Origin: Marinobacter goseongensis
GTDB lineage: Bacteria > Pseudomonadota > Gammaproteobacteria > Pseudomonadales > Oleiphilaceae
Direction of reading: 5' to 3'
Assembly (NCBI RefSeq): GCF_023156235.1
Contig: NZ_JAKZAI010000011.1
Span: forward strand, 105,940 to 169,939
DNA: 64,000 bases
Shown: in pieces, positions 56,198 to 64,000 of the stretch
Position numbering within the stretch: position 1 is the stretch's first letter
How the letters are laid out: each line of letters starts with the position of its first letter
Position numbers and translations under genes: made by a program
The notes under the pieces: model-generated
The model's database searches: none
Seen by the model: only the letters and a program-made list of their open reading frames with translations
What the model was told of the DNA's origin: nothing

Positions 56198-57589
56198 ATG
56201 GCAGAACATCATTACGACGTCGTCGTTATCGGCGCTGGTCCTTCCGGAGAAGGTGCAGCGATGAATGCGACGAAACACGGCAAACGTGTCGCGATCATCG
56301 AAGACAAGCCCACCGTTGGTGGTAACTGCACCCACTGGGGAACCATCCCCTCCAAGGCGCTGCGTCACTCCGTCAAGCAGATCATCACCTTTAACACCAA
56401 TCAGATGTTCCGCGACATTGGTGAGCCGCGCTGGTTCTCGTTCCCGCGGGTACTGCAGAACGCCCAGAAAGTGATCGGCAAGCAGGTCAAGCTGCGCACC
56501 CAGTTCTATGCCCGCAACCGGGTGGAGCTGATCAACGGTCGCGCCTATTTCCTGGACGCTAACCGGATCGAGGTACGTGGCGCCAAGTCGGCAGAAATCC
56601 TGCATTTCAAGCAGGCAATCATTGCCACCGGTTCGCGGCCGTATCTGCCGCCGGATGTGGATTTCCGCCACCACCGAATCTACAACTCGGATTCTATTCT
56701 GAACCTCTCCCACACCCCGCGCACGTTGATTATTTACGGTGCCGGCGTTATCGGTTCGGAATACGCCTCGATCTTTGCAGGCCTGGGCGTGAAAGTGGAC
56801 CTGATTAACCCGGGCAGCCGACTGCTGACTTTCCTCGACGATGAGATTTCCGACGCACTGAGCTACCACCTGCGCAACAACGGTGTGCTGGTGCGGCACA
56901 ACGAAGAATACGAACGGGTCGACGGCGATGATGCCGGCGTGGTGCTGTCGCTGAAATCCGGCAAAAAGATTCGCGCCGATGCGTTCCTGTGGTGTAACGG
57001 GCGCAGCGGCAATACCGAAAAGCTGGGCCTGGAAAACGTGGGCCTCGAGCCCAACGGCCGTGGCCAATTGAAGGTGGACGAGCATTACCGCACCGAGGTC
57101 GAGAACATCTACGCCGCCGGCGATGTGATCGGTTGGCCGAGCCTGGCCAGTGCCGCCTATGATCAGGGCCGCTCAGCCTCGTCTGATATTGTTCATGACG
57201 AGTATTTCCGCTACGTCTCGGATGTACCCACAGGGATTTACACCATCCCGGAGATCAGCTCTGTCGGCAAAACCGAGCGCGAGCTGACCGAAGCCAAGGT
57301 GCCTTACGAAGTGGGCCAGGCGTTTTTCAAGGATTTGGCGCGAGCGCAGATCACCGGCGATGCGGTAGGCATGCTGAAGATCCTGTTCCACCGCGAGACA
57401 CGGGAAATTCTGGGCATTCACTGTTTTGGCGACCAGGCGGCCGAGATCGTCCACATCGGTCAGGCCATCATGAACCAGAAAGGCGAAGCCAATTCGTTGA
57501 ATTATTTCATCAACACCACGTTCAATTACCCGACCATGGCGGAAGCCTACCGGGTGGCGGCGCTGAACGGCCTGAATCGCATTTTCTGA
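56198..57589 (+). CDS. sthA: Soluble pyridine nucleotide transhydrogenase SthA
   Basis: SthA moves reducing equivalents between NADPH and NAD. The 463-residue flavoprotein has the FAD motif [20 protein letters not shown], the family segment [17 protein letters not shown] in which the second redox cysteine of related disulfide reductases is replaced by Thr, the NAD(P) motif [15 protein letters not shown], and the C-terminal dimerisation region. GGAG before ATG 56198 supports the start. It ends with a terminator and follows nqrM by 53 bases. Confidence 0.95.
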   Translation: MAEHHYDVVVIGAGPSGEGAAMNATKHGKRVAIIEDKPTVGGNCTHWGTIPSKALRHSVKQIITFNTNQMFRDIGEPRWFSFPRVLQNAQKVIGKQVKLRTQFYARNRVELINGRAYFLDANRIEVRGAKSAEILHFKQAIIATGSRPYLPPDVDFRHHRIYNSDSILNLSHTPRTLIIYGAGVIGSEYASIFAGLGVKVDLINPGSRLLTFLDDEISDALSYHLRNNGVLVRHNEEYERVDGDDAGVVLSLKSGKKIRADAFLWCNGRSGNTEKLGLENVGLEPNGRGQLKVDEHYRTEVENIYAAGDVIGWPSLASAAYDQGRSASSDIVHDEYFRYVSDVPTGIYTIPEISSVGKTERELTEAKVPYEVGQAFFKDLARAQITGDAVGMLKILFHRETREILGIHCFGDQAAEIVHIGQAIMNQKGEANSLNYFINTTFNYPTMAEAYRVAALNGLNRIF

Positions 57590-57605
57590 GTGGGCTGAAG
57601 CCAGA

Positions 57606-57643
57606 AACCGGGTGCCGGAGGAAAGTCCGCCACCCGGTTTTTT
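57606..57643 (+). terminator. Intrinsic terminator between sthA and the GDPD gene
   Basis: AACCGGGTG (57606-14) pairs with CACCCGGTT (57631-39), extended inside by CGGA/TCCG, and is followed by a T run to 57643. AAA on the left side gives a weaker tract for the leftward gene, so it may work both ways. Confidence 0.9.
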
Positions 57644-57655
57644 ATGGCCGAAGGA

Positions 57656-58453
57656 TCAGTTGGTGGGCAGGGCCGCGGGCTCGCCTGTGCTGTCCGCCGA
57701 ATCGCTGCGGGTCAGGGCCAGAACGGAATTGGCACGGTTATCGAAGAACATGCGGGTGCTGGTAGGGAAGTCCGAAATGATGCTGTTCACCCCCTGCTGC
57801 TCCAGCTCCAGCATGTCGTGGATACGGTTCACCGTCCAGGCGGACACGTGCATGCCGCGCCGGTGGGCGTCCTCTACAATGGCCTTGCTGCAGATTTTCC
57901 AGTTGATGCACAGGTAATCGCAATGCAGGCGCGCCGCCAGATTGACCGGGCGCGGGAATTTCTTCTCGGTGACCAGGCCAAGCCGGATCTGTGTGTCGCG
58001 CCGGCGCATCTGCTGCAGGAACCAGGTATCCGAGGACGTCACCGCCACCTGTTGATACAGGTTCCGCCGCTGAACGATCTCGGTCAGGCGATTACACAGG
58101 ACGTTGAGCCGCTGGCGGCTGTCTTTCTTGACCTCCAGTTGCAGGTGCTCAAGGTCCGGAAATTCGTCCAGCAGATCTTCCAGCGAGGGCACGCCCGCCT
58201 TGCGGGGCCACGGTGTGCCGTTGCGCCGGGCGTCCATGGCGGCCAGCTCGTCTGCGGTGTAATTGGCCACCGCGCCTTTCTGGCCCGTGGTGCGATCCAC
58301 GGTCAGGTCGTGAATGATCACTGGTTTGCCATCTTTGGACAGCACCAGATCAAACTCGAAATGACGAATGCCGTGGCGATAGGCGTGGGTAAACCCCGCC
58401 AGGGTATTTTCCGGGGCTTCGCCCTTGGCACCCCGGTGTCCGTACACAATCAT
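57656..58453 (-). CDS. Glycerophosphodiester phosphodiesterase
   Basis: A 265-residue enzyme with the GDPD motifs GHRGAKGEAPENTLAGF, HFEFDLVLSKDGKPVIIHD and LQLEVKKD, which provide the catalytic histidines and metal-binding acids. It hydrolyses deacylated phospholipids to glycerol-3-phosphate and an alcohol. No signal peptide is seen, so it is probably cytoplasmic (UgpQ-like). Its ATG overlaps the stop of the DAHP synthase gene (ATGA). A longer reading to 58723 runs into that gene and was rejected. Confidence 0.92.
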   Translation of the reverse strand: MIVYGHRGAKGEAPENTLAGFTHAYRHGIRHFEFDLVLSKDGKPVIIHDLTVDRTTGQKGAVANYTADELAAMDARRNGTPWPRKAGVPSLEDLLDEFPDLEHLQLEVKKDSRQRLNVLCNRLTEIVQRRNLYQQVAVTSSDTWFLQQMRRRDTQIRLGLVTEKKFPRPVNLAARLHCDYLCINWKICSKAIVEDAHRRGMHVSAWTVNRIHDMLELEQQGVNSIISDFPTSTRMFFDNRANSVLALTRSDSADSTGEPAALPTN

Positions 58454-59577
58454 TCTGTGGCTGATTCCTTCAAGCGTTGATAAATGGCCTGGCGTTGCTT
58501 CCAGGTGTCGTGGCACAGGCGAATGTCTTCGAGGTACGCCGGCAATTCCCGCATCAGCAGGGCCTGTGGGCCGTCCACCAGCGCTTTCTCCGGTTTCGGG
58601 TGGAAATCCACCAGTACCATGTTGGCGCCGGCAATAACGCCCTGAGCGGTGGCGTGCATGACATCGAGGATGCCATCGGGCGCCCGGTCGCGGCTGCCCA
58701 CCGAGTGCGACGGATCCACACACACTGGCATCCGGGTCAGTCGCTTCACCGCAGGCACATGGGCAAAATCCACCATGTTGCGGTGCGGCTGGCCGGCTTC
58801 GGTTTTCATGCCGCGCAAACAGAAGATCACGTTGGCGTTACCCTCGCTGGCCAGGTATTCCGCCGCATTCAGGGATTCGTTCAGGGTAATACCGAACCCC
58901 CGCTTCAACAGCACCGGGTAGGTGCTCTGGCGGCCAATGGCCTTCAGCAGCTCGAAGTTCTGGGTGTTGCGTGTGCCGACCTGCAGCATCACCCCGGTGG
59001 GGCGGCCCAGCTTTTCGAGGCAGGTGTCGATCTCCTCGATGTGGCTTTCATGGGTAATCTCCATGGCAACCACCTTGATACCATGCTTCCCGGCTTTCTC
59101 GAACACCCAGGGTAAGCACCCCTTGCCGTGGCCCTGGAACGAATAGGGGTTGGTGCGCGGCTTGTAGGCGCCCATGCGGGTGCAGACTTCGCCATGCTCT
59201 TCCAGCGCCTGCATCATCATCTCGACGTGCTCCGGCACATCCACGGCGCACAGTCCCGCGAAGATGTTCAGGTTTGACTGGCTGAACTCCACCCCGTTGT
59301 AGGTAAAGCCACTCTGGCGGCGATCATCCCGATGGCGACCCAGAATACGGTAGTCGTCGGATATGCGGATCGCCCGCTCCACCGCAGGCAGGGCCTCGAT
59401 CTCCTCCTTGTCCAGGGACTTGGTATCGCCGAGCAGGTAGATTTCCGTCAACCGCTGAGTGGCGCCCTGAATCTCATGAACCCGCACGGTGACCCCGGGC
59501 AGATGCTCCAGAAAGTGCAGGGTCTGCCGGTAGGCTTCGCTGTCCAACGGAGTGTCGGGATGAAGAATGGCTAACAT
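58450..59577 (-). CDS. 3-deoxy-7-phosphoheptulonate synthase-like enzyme
   Basis: A 375-residue protein of the DAHP/KDO-8-P synthase superfamily: an N-terminal region with regulatory-domain character (AILHPDTPLDSEAYRQTLHF), then the barrel with GAYKPRTNPYSFQGHGKG, GTRNTQNFELLKAIG, PVLLKRGFG and the metal and phosphate site CVDPSHSVGSRDR. These features fit the type I-beta DAHP synthase that starts aromatic amino acid synthesis. Substrate choice cannot be proved from sequence alone. It is cotranscribed with the phosphodiesterase gene, an unusual pairing. Confidence 0.87.
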   Translation of the reverse strand: MLAILHPDTPLDSEAYRQTLHFLEHLPGVTVRVHEIQGATQRLTEIYLLGDTKSLDKEEIEALPAVERAIRISDDYRILGRHRDDRRQSGFTYNGVEFSQSNLNIFAGLCAVDVPEHVEMMMQALEEHGEVCTRMGAYKPRTNPYSFQGHGKGCLPWVFEKAGKHGIKVVAMEITHESHIEEIDTCLEKLGRPTGVMLQVGTRNTQNFELLKAIGRQSTYPVLLKRGFGITLNESLNAAEYLASEGNANVIFCLRGMKTEAGQPHRNMVDFAHVPAVKRLTRMPVCVDPSHSVGSRDRAPDGILDVMHATAQGVIAGANMVLVDFHPKPEKALVDGPQALLMRELPAYLEDIRLCHDTWKQRQAIYQRLKESATE

Positions 59578-59604
59578 GATCGCTCCTTGTTCGGTGCTTT
59601 GGGG

Positions 59605-60054
59605 TCAGCTCGCGGCGTCGGCCCGGTGGCGTGCCTGCATGTATTCGCGGTGGTTGAGATGGAGCAGGTCCGCCATTCTGCGAATCAGGTGTTCTTCGTA
59701 CTTGTCGATGCGGCCATCGGCAAACGCCACCCGCCAGATGTTCTCCAGCAACGACTGCTTGGCCGCCTGATCCAGGTGTTCGTTGATCTGCCCGGTGAAC
59801 TCATAGAGCGACGTGGCTTCATCCGCGTGGCTTAATGCGTTCTGCAGGATGTCTTCCGCTTCTTCCCGGGTCACTTGGTGCACGTTCACCGCCAGATCGA
59901 GAATGGCTTGCAGTTCCCGGTCGTCTTCGTTGTTGTCCACACGGGAAAGTTGCACCATCAGGGCGGTGGCGGCGACGGCCAGTTGATGCGGGTCCGGCGC
60001 TTCGCGGGCATCACCCTCGTTGGGGGCAAACAACTGCTTCAGGCGTTCGATCAT
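59605..60054 (-). CDS. TerB-like protein
   Basis: A 149-residue acidic helical protein. After MIERLKQLFAPNEGD it shows the TerB-type metal-site pattern LMVQLSRVDNNEDDRELQAI and, in the second half, IWRVAFADGRIDKYEEHLIRRMADLLHL. TerB-like domains occur widely outside tellurite resistance operons, and the function here is unknown. The ATG at 60054 fits the family; the longer frame overlapping tal does not. Confidence 0.88.
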   Translation of the reverse strand: MIERLKQLFAPNEGDAREAPDPHQLAVAATALMVQLSRVDNNEDDRELQAILDLAVNVHQVTREEAEDILQNALSHADEATSLYEFTGQINEHLDQAAKQSLLENIWRVAFADGRIDKYEEHLIRRMADLLHLNHREYMQARHRADAAS

Positions 60055-60088
60055 GGTGGGGCGGATCCTCCGGTGTTTGCGAATAGGG

Positions 60089-61054
60089 TTACGCGGCGCT
60101 CGCCAGCTTGCGCACCCGGCTCTCCAGCTCAATCTGGTCCGCGGCGAAGCGGCGGATGCCGTCTGCCAGCTTCTCGGTGGCCATGGCGTCCTCATTGGAT
60201 TCCCAGCGGAACAGGCGCTCATCCAGTGTGCCGGGCTTGTCCTGGCTACTGGCTGTGGCAGGAGAGAGCTGGCGCTCAAGCGTGCCGGCGTCGTCCTTCA
60301 GTTCCTGCAACAGGGCAGGGCTGATGGTGAGGCGGTCACAACCTGCCAGCATCTCGATCTCACCGATGTTGCGGAAGCTCGCGCCCATGACCACGGTTTT
60401 GTAATCGTTGGTCTTATAGTAATTGTAGATGCGCGAGACCGACTGCACGCCGGGGTCTTCCGCCGCCGGGTAGCTGTCGCGGCCGCTGTTGGCCAGGTGC
60501 CAGTCCAGAATACGGCCCACGAACGGGGAGATCAGGAACGCCCCGGCGTCGGCACAGGCGGCGGCCTGAATGAAGGAGAACAGCAGCGTCAGGTTGCAGT
60601 GAACGCCTTCCTTCTCCAACTGCTCCGCAGCGCGAATACCTTCCCAGGTGGAGGCAATCTTGATCAGCACCCGGCTGGTGTCTACGCCTTGCTGGTCGTA
60701 AAGCTCAATCAGGCGGCGGGCACGGGCCAGGGTGGCGTCGGTGTCAAACGACAGGCGGGCATCCACTTCGGTGGAGACCACACCGGGTATCAGCTCCAGA
60801 ATCTCGCGGCCGGCCAGCACCGCCAGCGTATCGGTGGCGTACGCCAGTTGCTCGGTATCCGACCCGCCCTGGCGGCTGGCCATGGCTATGGCTTTGTCCA
60901 GCATCGGGCGGTAGGCGTCGGACGCCGCCGCTTTCAGCAGCAGGGACGGGTTGGTGGTGGCATCTTCCGGGCGCCATTGAGCAATGGCTTGCAGATCACC
61001 GGTATCGGCAACCACCGTGGTCATGGTTTTCAGTTGTTCAAGTTTGCTGGTCAT
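60089..61054 (-). CDS. tal: Transaldolase
   Basis: Transaldolase of the pentose phosphate pathway, 321 residues. Family segments include [35 protein letters not shown], the Schiff-base lysine in [22 protein letters not shown], and [25 protein letters not shown]. It lies 145 bases downstream of dusA; TTGTTC-17-TATTGT on the minus strand in that gap is a weak promoter candidate. Confidence 0.96.
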   Translation of the reverse strand: MTSKLEQLKTMTTVVADTGDLQAIAQWRPEDATTNPSLLLKAAASDAYRPMLDKAIAMASRQGGSDTEQLAYATDTLAVLAGREILELIPGVVSTEVDARLSFDTDATLARARRLIELYDQQGVDTSRVLIKIASTWEGIRAAEQLEKEGVHCNLTLLFSFIQAAACADAGAFLISPFVGRILDWHLANSGRDSYPAAEDPGVQSVSRIYNYYKTNDYKTVVMGASFRNIGEIEMLAGCDRLTISPALLQELKDDAGTLERQLSPATASSQDKPGTLDERLFRWESNEDAMATEKLADGIRRFAADQIELESRVRKLASAA

Positions 61055-61199
61055 TCGTCGTCCTGTCGTCCCGGTTGATTCGTTATTGGAGCACCCGCTC
61101 CTTGGGTGTTGGCGCGCATCTCACGCAGAGTTTGCGGCAATTTCCCTACAATAACGGGCTGGTCTGACAGGAACAAGACAACAAAAGGTATAGATCCGA

Positions 61200-62258
61200 T
61201 TAAGCCGGCGCTATCACCGGTTTTTCAGGCTCGTGGACCCGCGCGAGGGCTTCCTCGATCACTTCCAGCCCGGCCCCGGTTTTGTGGGCGTTCTCGCTGA
61301 TGTGGCGGCGGAACTGACGCCCCCCGGGCTGCCCGTGGAACAGCCCCAGCAGGTGACGTGACATGTGTGTAAGAAACACGCCCCGCTCAAGCTCACGCTG
61401 AATAAAGGGCAGCGTCGCCCGCAACGCCTCATGGCGGCTCTGTACCGGCGCGGCCTGCCCGAAGAACTCGGGATCGACGCCGGCCAGCAACCAGGGGTTG
61501 TGGTACGCCTCCCGGCCCAGCATCACGCCGTCGGTGTGTTGCAGGTGCTGGTGGCATTCCTCAAAGGTCTTGATGCCGCCGTTGATGATGATCTCCAGCT
61601 CCGGGTATTTCGCCTTCAGACGATACACCCAGTCGTACTTCAGCGGCGGAATGTCGCGGTTTTCCTTGGGGCTCAGGCCCTCAAGGATGGCAATGCGGGC
61701 GTGAACAATAAACGTACGGCAGCCGGCGGCGGCAACCTTTTCCACAAACTCGCACAGATCGTCCCAGGACTCCCGGCCGTCAATCCCGATCCGGTGCTTG
61801 ACCGTGACCGGCAGGCCGGTGGCGTCAATCATTGCCCGTACGCCCTCGGCCACCTTGTCCGGATGCCCCATCAGGCAGGCACCGATCATGTTGTTCTGCA
61901 CCCGATCGCTGGGGCAGCCCACATTCAGGTTCACCTCATCAAACCCATACTGCTCCGCCAACGTCGCGCAATGCGCCAGCTCACCGGCATCACTGCCGCC
62001 CAGCTGCAACGCCAGCGGGTACTCCGCCTCGTCATGGCGCAGGAAGCGGGCGGTATCGCCATGGATCAGCGCACCGGTGGTTACCATCTCCGTGTACAGC
62101 AGCGTATTGCGGCTCAGCTGGCGCGCCAGATAACGGAAGTGGGTAGTGGTCCAGTCCATCATGGGGGCCACGCAGAAGCGGCGAGACGGGCCGGAACCAG
62201 CACTCTGGTCACGAGCCTGAGAAAGGTTGGTGGTGTGTGTGGCGTTGTTTGCGGTCAT
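61200..62258 (-). CDS. dusA: tRNA-dihydrouridine synthase A
   Basis: DusA reduces U20/U20a in tRNA D-loops using FMN. The 352-residue protein starts at ATG 62258 (MTANNATHTTNL) and has the flavin-site segment RRFCVAPMMDWTTTHFRYLA, the catalytic cysteine in LNVGCPSDRVQNN, TVKHRIGID and INGGIKTFEEC. An open frame continues upstream to 62402 without family resemblance. The 5' end of dusA is a known integration site for prophages and islands, and the DNA beyond it here looks foreign. Confidence 0.94.
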   Translation of the reverse strand: MTANNATHTTNLSQARDQSAGSGPSRRFCVAPMMDWTTTHFRYLARQLSRNTLLYTEMVTTGALIHGDTARFLRHDEAEYPLALQLGGSDAGELAHCATLAEQYGFDEVNLNVGCPSDRVQNNMIGACLMGHPDKVAEGVRAMIDATGLPVTVKHRIGIDGRESWDDLCEFVEKVAAAGCRTFIVHARIAILEGLSPKENRDIPPLKYDWVYRLKAKYPELEIIINGGIKTFEECHQHLQHTDGVMLGREAYHNPWLLAGVDPEFFGQAAPVQSRHEALRATLPFIQRELERGVFLTHMSRHLLGLFHGQPGGRQFRRHISENAHKTGAGLEVIEEALARVHEPEKPVIAPA

Positions 62259-62470
62259 TGACTGCTTGATCCGAATCTTTGTGTGTTCTGCCGCGGCGAT
62301 TGTTCGGCGGCTAATAATTGAGCGCATTGTATCAGGAACGGGTTTTGTGGGCCGTAGGGCTTTTGCGAAATCTAAGACGAGGCTTTGACGGAAGTTGGCC
62401 ATCAGATCACCAACTGCTAACCTGGTTAATCAATAAGTAGGGTGCGAAGCAGCTGCAAGGAAACCACCAA

Positions 62471-63937
62471 ATGCCAGACACGCTAGGCTATTACGACAAT
62501 AATGCCGCAGCGTTTGTAGAGGCGACGTTTGAGGTCAGAATGAACGAACTCTACGAGGAATTTCTACCAATGGTCCCTGGCGGTGGCCACATTTTAGACG
62601 CAGGCTGTGGTTCTGGCCGGGACGCACTTTATTTCTCTCAAAGCGGCTACCGCGTGACGGCCTTTGATGGCTCCGAATCGATTGCTATGCTCGCTTCGAA
62701 GAAGTCTGGGCTGTCAGTTCAGCATCGAACATTTTCCGATGTGTCTGAGCTCAGCGTTTACGATGGTATTTGGGCCTGTGCCAGCTTATTGCATTTCCCG
62801 GAATCCGACGTCCCAGATGCGATTGAGCGTCTCTGGCTTGCCTTGAAACCCAGTCGTGCTCTGTATATGAGTTTTAAGGTCGGTTCGGGTGAGCGGCAAA
62901 GTAATGGCCGTCACTTTACTGATGCCAATGAAGATCTGGCCGAGCGATGGATACACCATTTGTCTCAAGTGGAATCATTCAGACTTTGGCGCACAACTGA
63001 TCAGCGTCCGGGACGAGACGAGCAGTGGCTGAACATTCTGGTATGCAAACAGCACGCGCCCCACAAGCAGCTCACAATTGGGGGAAAGAGCCACCATTTT
63101 CTCCCAAAGCTGTGCCATGGCATCCGGTCGGCAGATCAGGTACATATGGCCGTCGCGTTTGTCAAAACGACCGGTTTAAACCTCCTTTTCCCCGACCTTA
63201 TTAGCGCCCTTCAACGTGATTCCTCACCGGTCACTATCAAGATTCTAACCAGTGATTATTTGGATATTACTGACCCGGAGGCATTGCGAAAGTTGGTCCT
63301 TTTGCAGGATCAAGGTGCCCAAGTAAGGGTCTACCAAAGTCGCGGCAGCAGTTTTCACATGAAGGCTTACCTGTTCGCAGGTCACTCCGGTAATGACCAG
63401 TCTTGGGGTAGGGCTTTCATAGGCTCCAGCAATATCAGCCGCCAAGCGTTACAGGATGGATTGGAGTGGAACTACCAAGTGGATTTTCCCCCGGACCCCG
63501 GCTACCTGGAGGCCGTCAGCCGGTTTGAGGAATTGTTTCAGCATCCCAACGTGGTCCCCCTTACCGACCAATGGATAGATGACTACGCCAAGCGAAGGGT
63601 GCCGCCACCTCTGCCAGTTGCCCCCGGCAGTGCAGAACAGGAGCCTTCACCCAAACCAAATGAGGTTCAGGCAGCCGCACTGAATGCACTGGAGCAGACC
63701 CGCGAAGAGGGTTACCGACGGGGCTTGGTGGTTTTGGCAACAGGGCTCGGGAAAACCTGGCTCTCGGCCTTCGACGCAGTGCAGGTGGGTGCTCGACGAA
63801 TTCTATTTGTCGCCCACCGGGAAGAAATTCTTCACCAGGCGGCAGCAACTTACCTTCGCATCAAGCCCGAGAGTCGGGTTGGGTTTTACATGGGCAAGCA
63901 ACGGGATCGCTCAGTGGACATCCGTAAGCGCCAATAA
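62471..63937 (+). CDS. Methyltransferase - PLD nuclease - helicase fusion, cut short
   Basis: A 488-residue frame with three modules. Residues 1-200 are a class I SAM methyltransferase (HILDAGCGSGRDALYFSQSG, ACASLLHFPESD); there is no NPPY-type motif, so DNA methylation is not indicated. Residues 205-360 are PLD-like, with His296-x-Lys298 in FHMKAYLFAG and GSSN near 318. From about 395 a superfamily 2 helicase begins: LATGLGKTWLSAF (motif I) and ILFVAHREEILHQA (Ia). The frame then stops at RKRQ, before DEAD/H motif II and everything after. AAGGA precedes the ATG. Codons and bases are more A+T rich than in the neighbours. The gene looks truncated or frameshifted, but the window ends 63 bases later. 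Confidence 0.8.
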   Translation: MPDTLGYYDNNAAAFVEATFEVRMNELYEEFLPMVPGGGHILDAGCGSGRDALYFSQSGYRVTAFDGSESIAMLASKKSGLSVQHRTFSDVSELSVYDGIWACASLLHFPESDVPDAIERLWLALKPSRALYMSFKVGSGERQSNGRHFTDANEDLAERWIHHLSQVESFRLWRTTDQRPGRDEQWLNILVCKQHAPHKQLTIGGKSHHFLPKLCHGIRSADQVHMAVAFVKTTGLNLLFPDLISALQRDSSPVTIKILTSDYLDITDPEALRKLVLLQDQGAQVRVYQSRGSSFHMKAYLFAGHSGNDQSWGRAFIGSSNISRQALQDGLEWNYQVDFPPDPGYLEAVSRFEELFQHPNVVPLTDQWIDDYAKRRVPPPLPVAPGSAEQEPSPKPNEVQAAALNALEQTREEGYRRGLVVLATGLGKTWLSAFDAVQVGARRILFVAHREEILHQAAATYLRIKPESRVGFYMGKQRDRSVDIRKRQ

Positions 63938-63949
63938 ATCCGCACCTGT

Positions 63950-64000
63950 GGCTGGCAACTGAATTTCGCCACACTGATTCCTGCTTTCAAATGAAGGAGG
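63950..64000. mobile_element. Possible insertion-sequence end
   Basis: The last bases, from TGTGGCTGGCAACTGAATTT onward with CGCCACACTGATTCC next, resemble by recall the left ends of some IS21-family elements, which begin with TG and carry short GCCAC/GATTCC repeats. They follow directly on the broken helicase. No transposase or second end is inside the window, so this is a tentative call. Confidence 0.2.

Noticed and set aside
58454..58723. An N-terminal extension of the glycerophosphodiesterase frame
   Set aside because: It runs inside the DAHP synthase gene in another frame and has no family resemblance; the ATGA overlap gives a better start.
62471..63937. Calling the fusion gene a DISARM component
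   Set aside because: The methyltransferase part lacks a DNA-methylase motif, and no drmA/drmB-type neighbours are in view; only the general mix of domains is similar.

Overview
The window is chromosomal DNA from a motile, respiring marine-type gammaproteobacterium. The gene order resembles Pseudomonas in several blocks (flagellar/chemotaxis followed by ccm; moxR-DUF58-Bat next to a giant NAD-glutamate dehydrogenase; psrA to mtnP-csiV-mfd-gap-nqr). Together with the Na+-NQR complex, the G+C-rich coding bias and the protein sequences, this points to Marinobacter or a close relative. The genus is inference from recall; no database was searched. Coding density is very high, no non-coding stretch exceeds 300 bases, and no tRNA, rRNA or CRISPR array was seen.

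Region 1 (1-14.4 kb): the tail of flhA, then flhF, fleN, fliA, cheY, cheZ, cheA, cheB, motC, motD, a ParA-type ATPase, a CheW-like partner, cheW and a DUF2802 gene, all on the plus strand. This set specifies polar flagellar number, the late flagellar sigma factor, the chemotaxis phosphorelay, a second stator pair and polar positioning of the chemotaxis array. It faces a minus-strand pair: a FliK-like protein and a free-standing FlhB C-terminal domain.

Region 2 (14.6-21.8 kb): a complete ccmABCDEFGHI operon for System I cytochrome c maturation.

Region 3 (21.9-28.9 kb, minus strand): moxR, DUF58, DUF4381, two von Willebrand factor A proteins (one fused to a TPR and low-complexity tail) and batD, with overlapping or nearly abutting genes.

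Region 4 (29-38.1 kb): NAD-specific glutamate dehydrogenase, beta-carbonic anhydrase, the rRNA methyltransferases RsmC and RlmG, a small helical protein and riboflavin synthase. Region 5 (38.3-43.5 kb): an unknown two-helix membrane protein behind a sigma-28-like promoter, the fatty-acid regulator PsrA with its own operators, an L,D-transpeptidase, an MscS channel, a purine nucleoside phosphorylase of the MTA/MTI type and a CsiV-like protein.

Region 6 (43.5-57.6 kb): mfd (minus), gap, and a self-contained Na+-NQR unit, nqrABCDEF followed by apbE (flavinylates NqrB and NqrC) and nqrM (iron-sulfur maturation), then sthA. Region 7 (57.6-62.3 kb, minus strand): dusA, tal, a TerB-like protein, a DAHP synthase and a glycerophosphodiester phosphodiesterase.

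Region 8 (62.3-64 kb) looks accessory. Immediately beyond the 5' end of dusA, a known integration hot spot, base composition becomes more A+T rich. A single reading frame there joins a methyltransferase, a PLD-like nuclease and the beginning of a superfamily 2 helicase, and it stops just after helicase motif Ia. This is the least ordinary part of the window.
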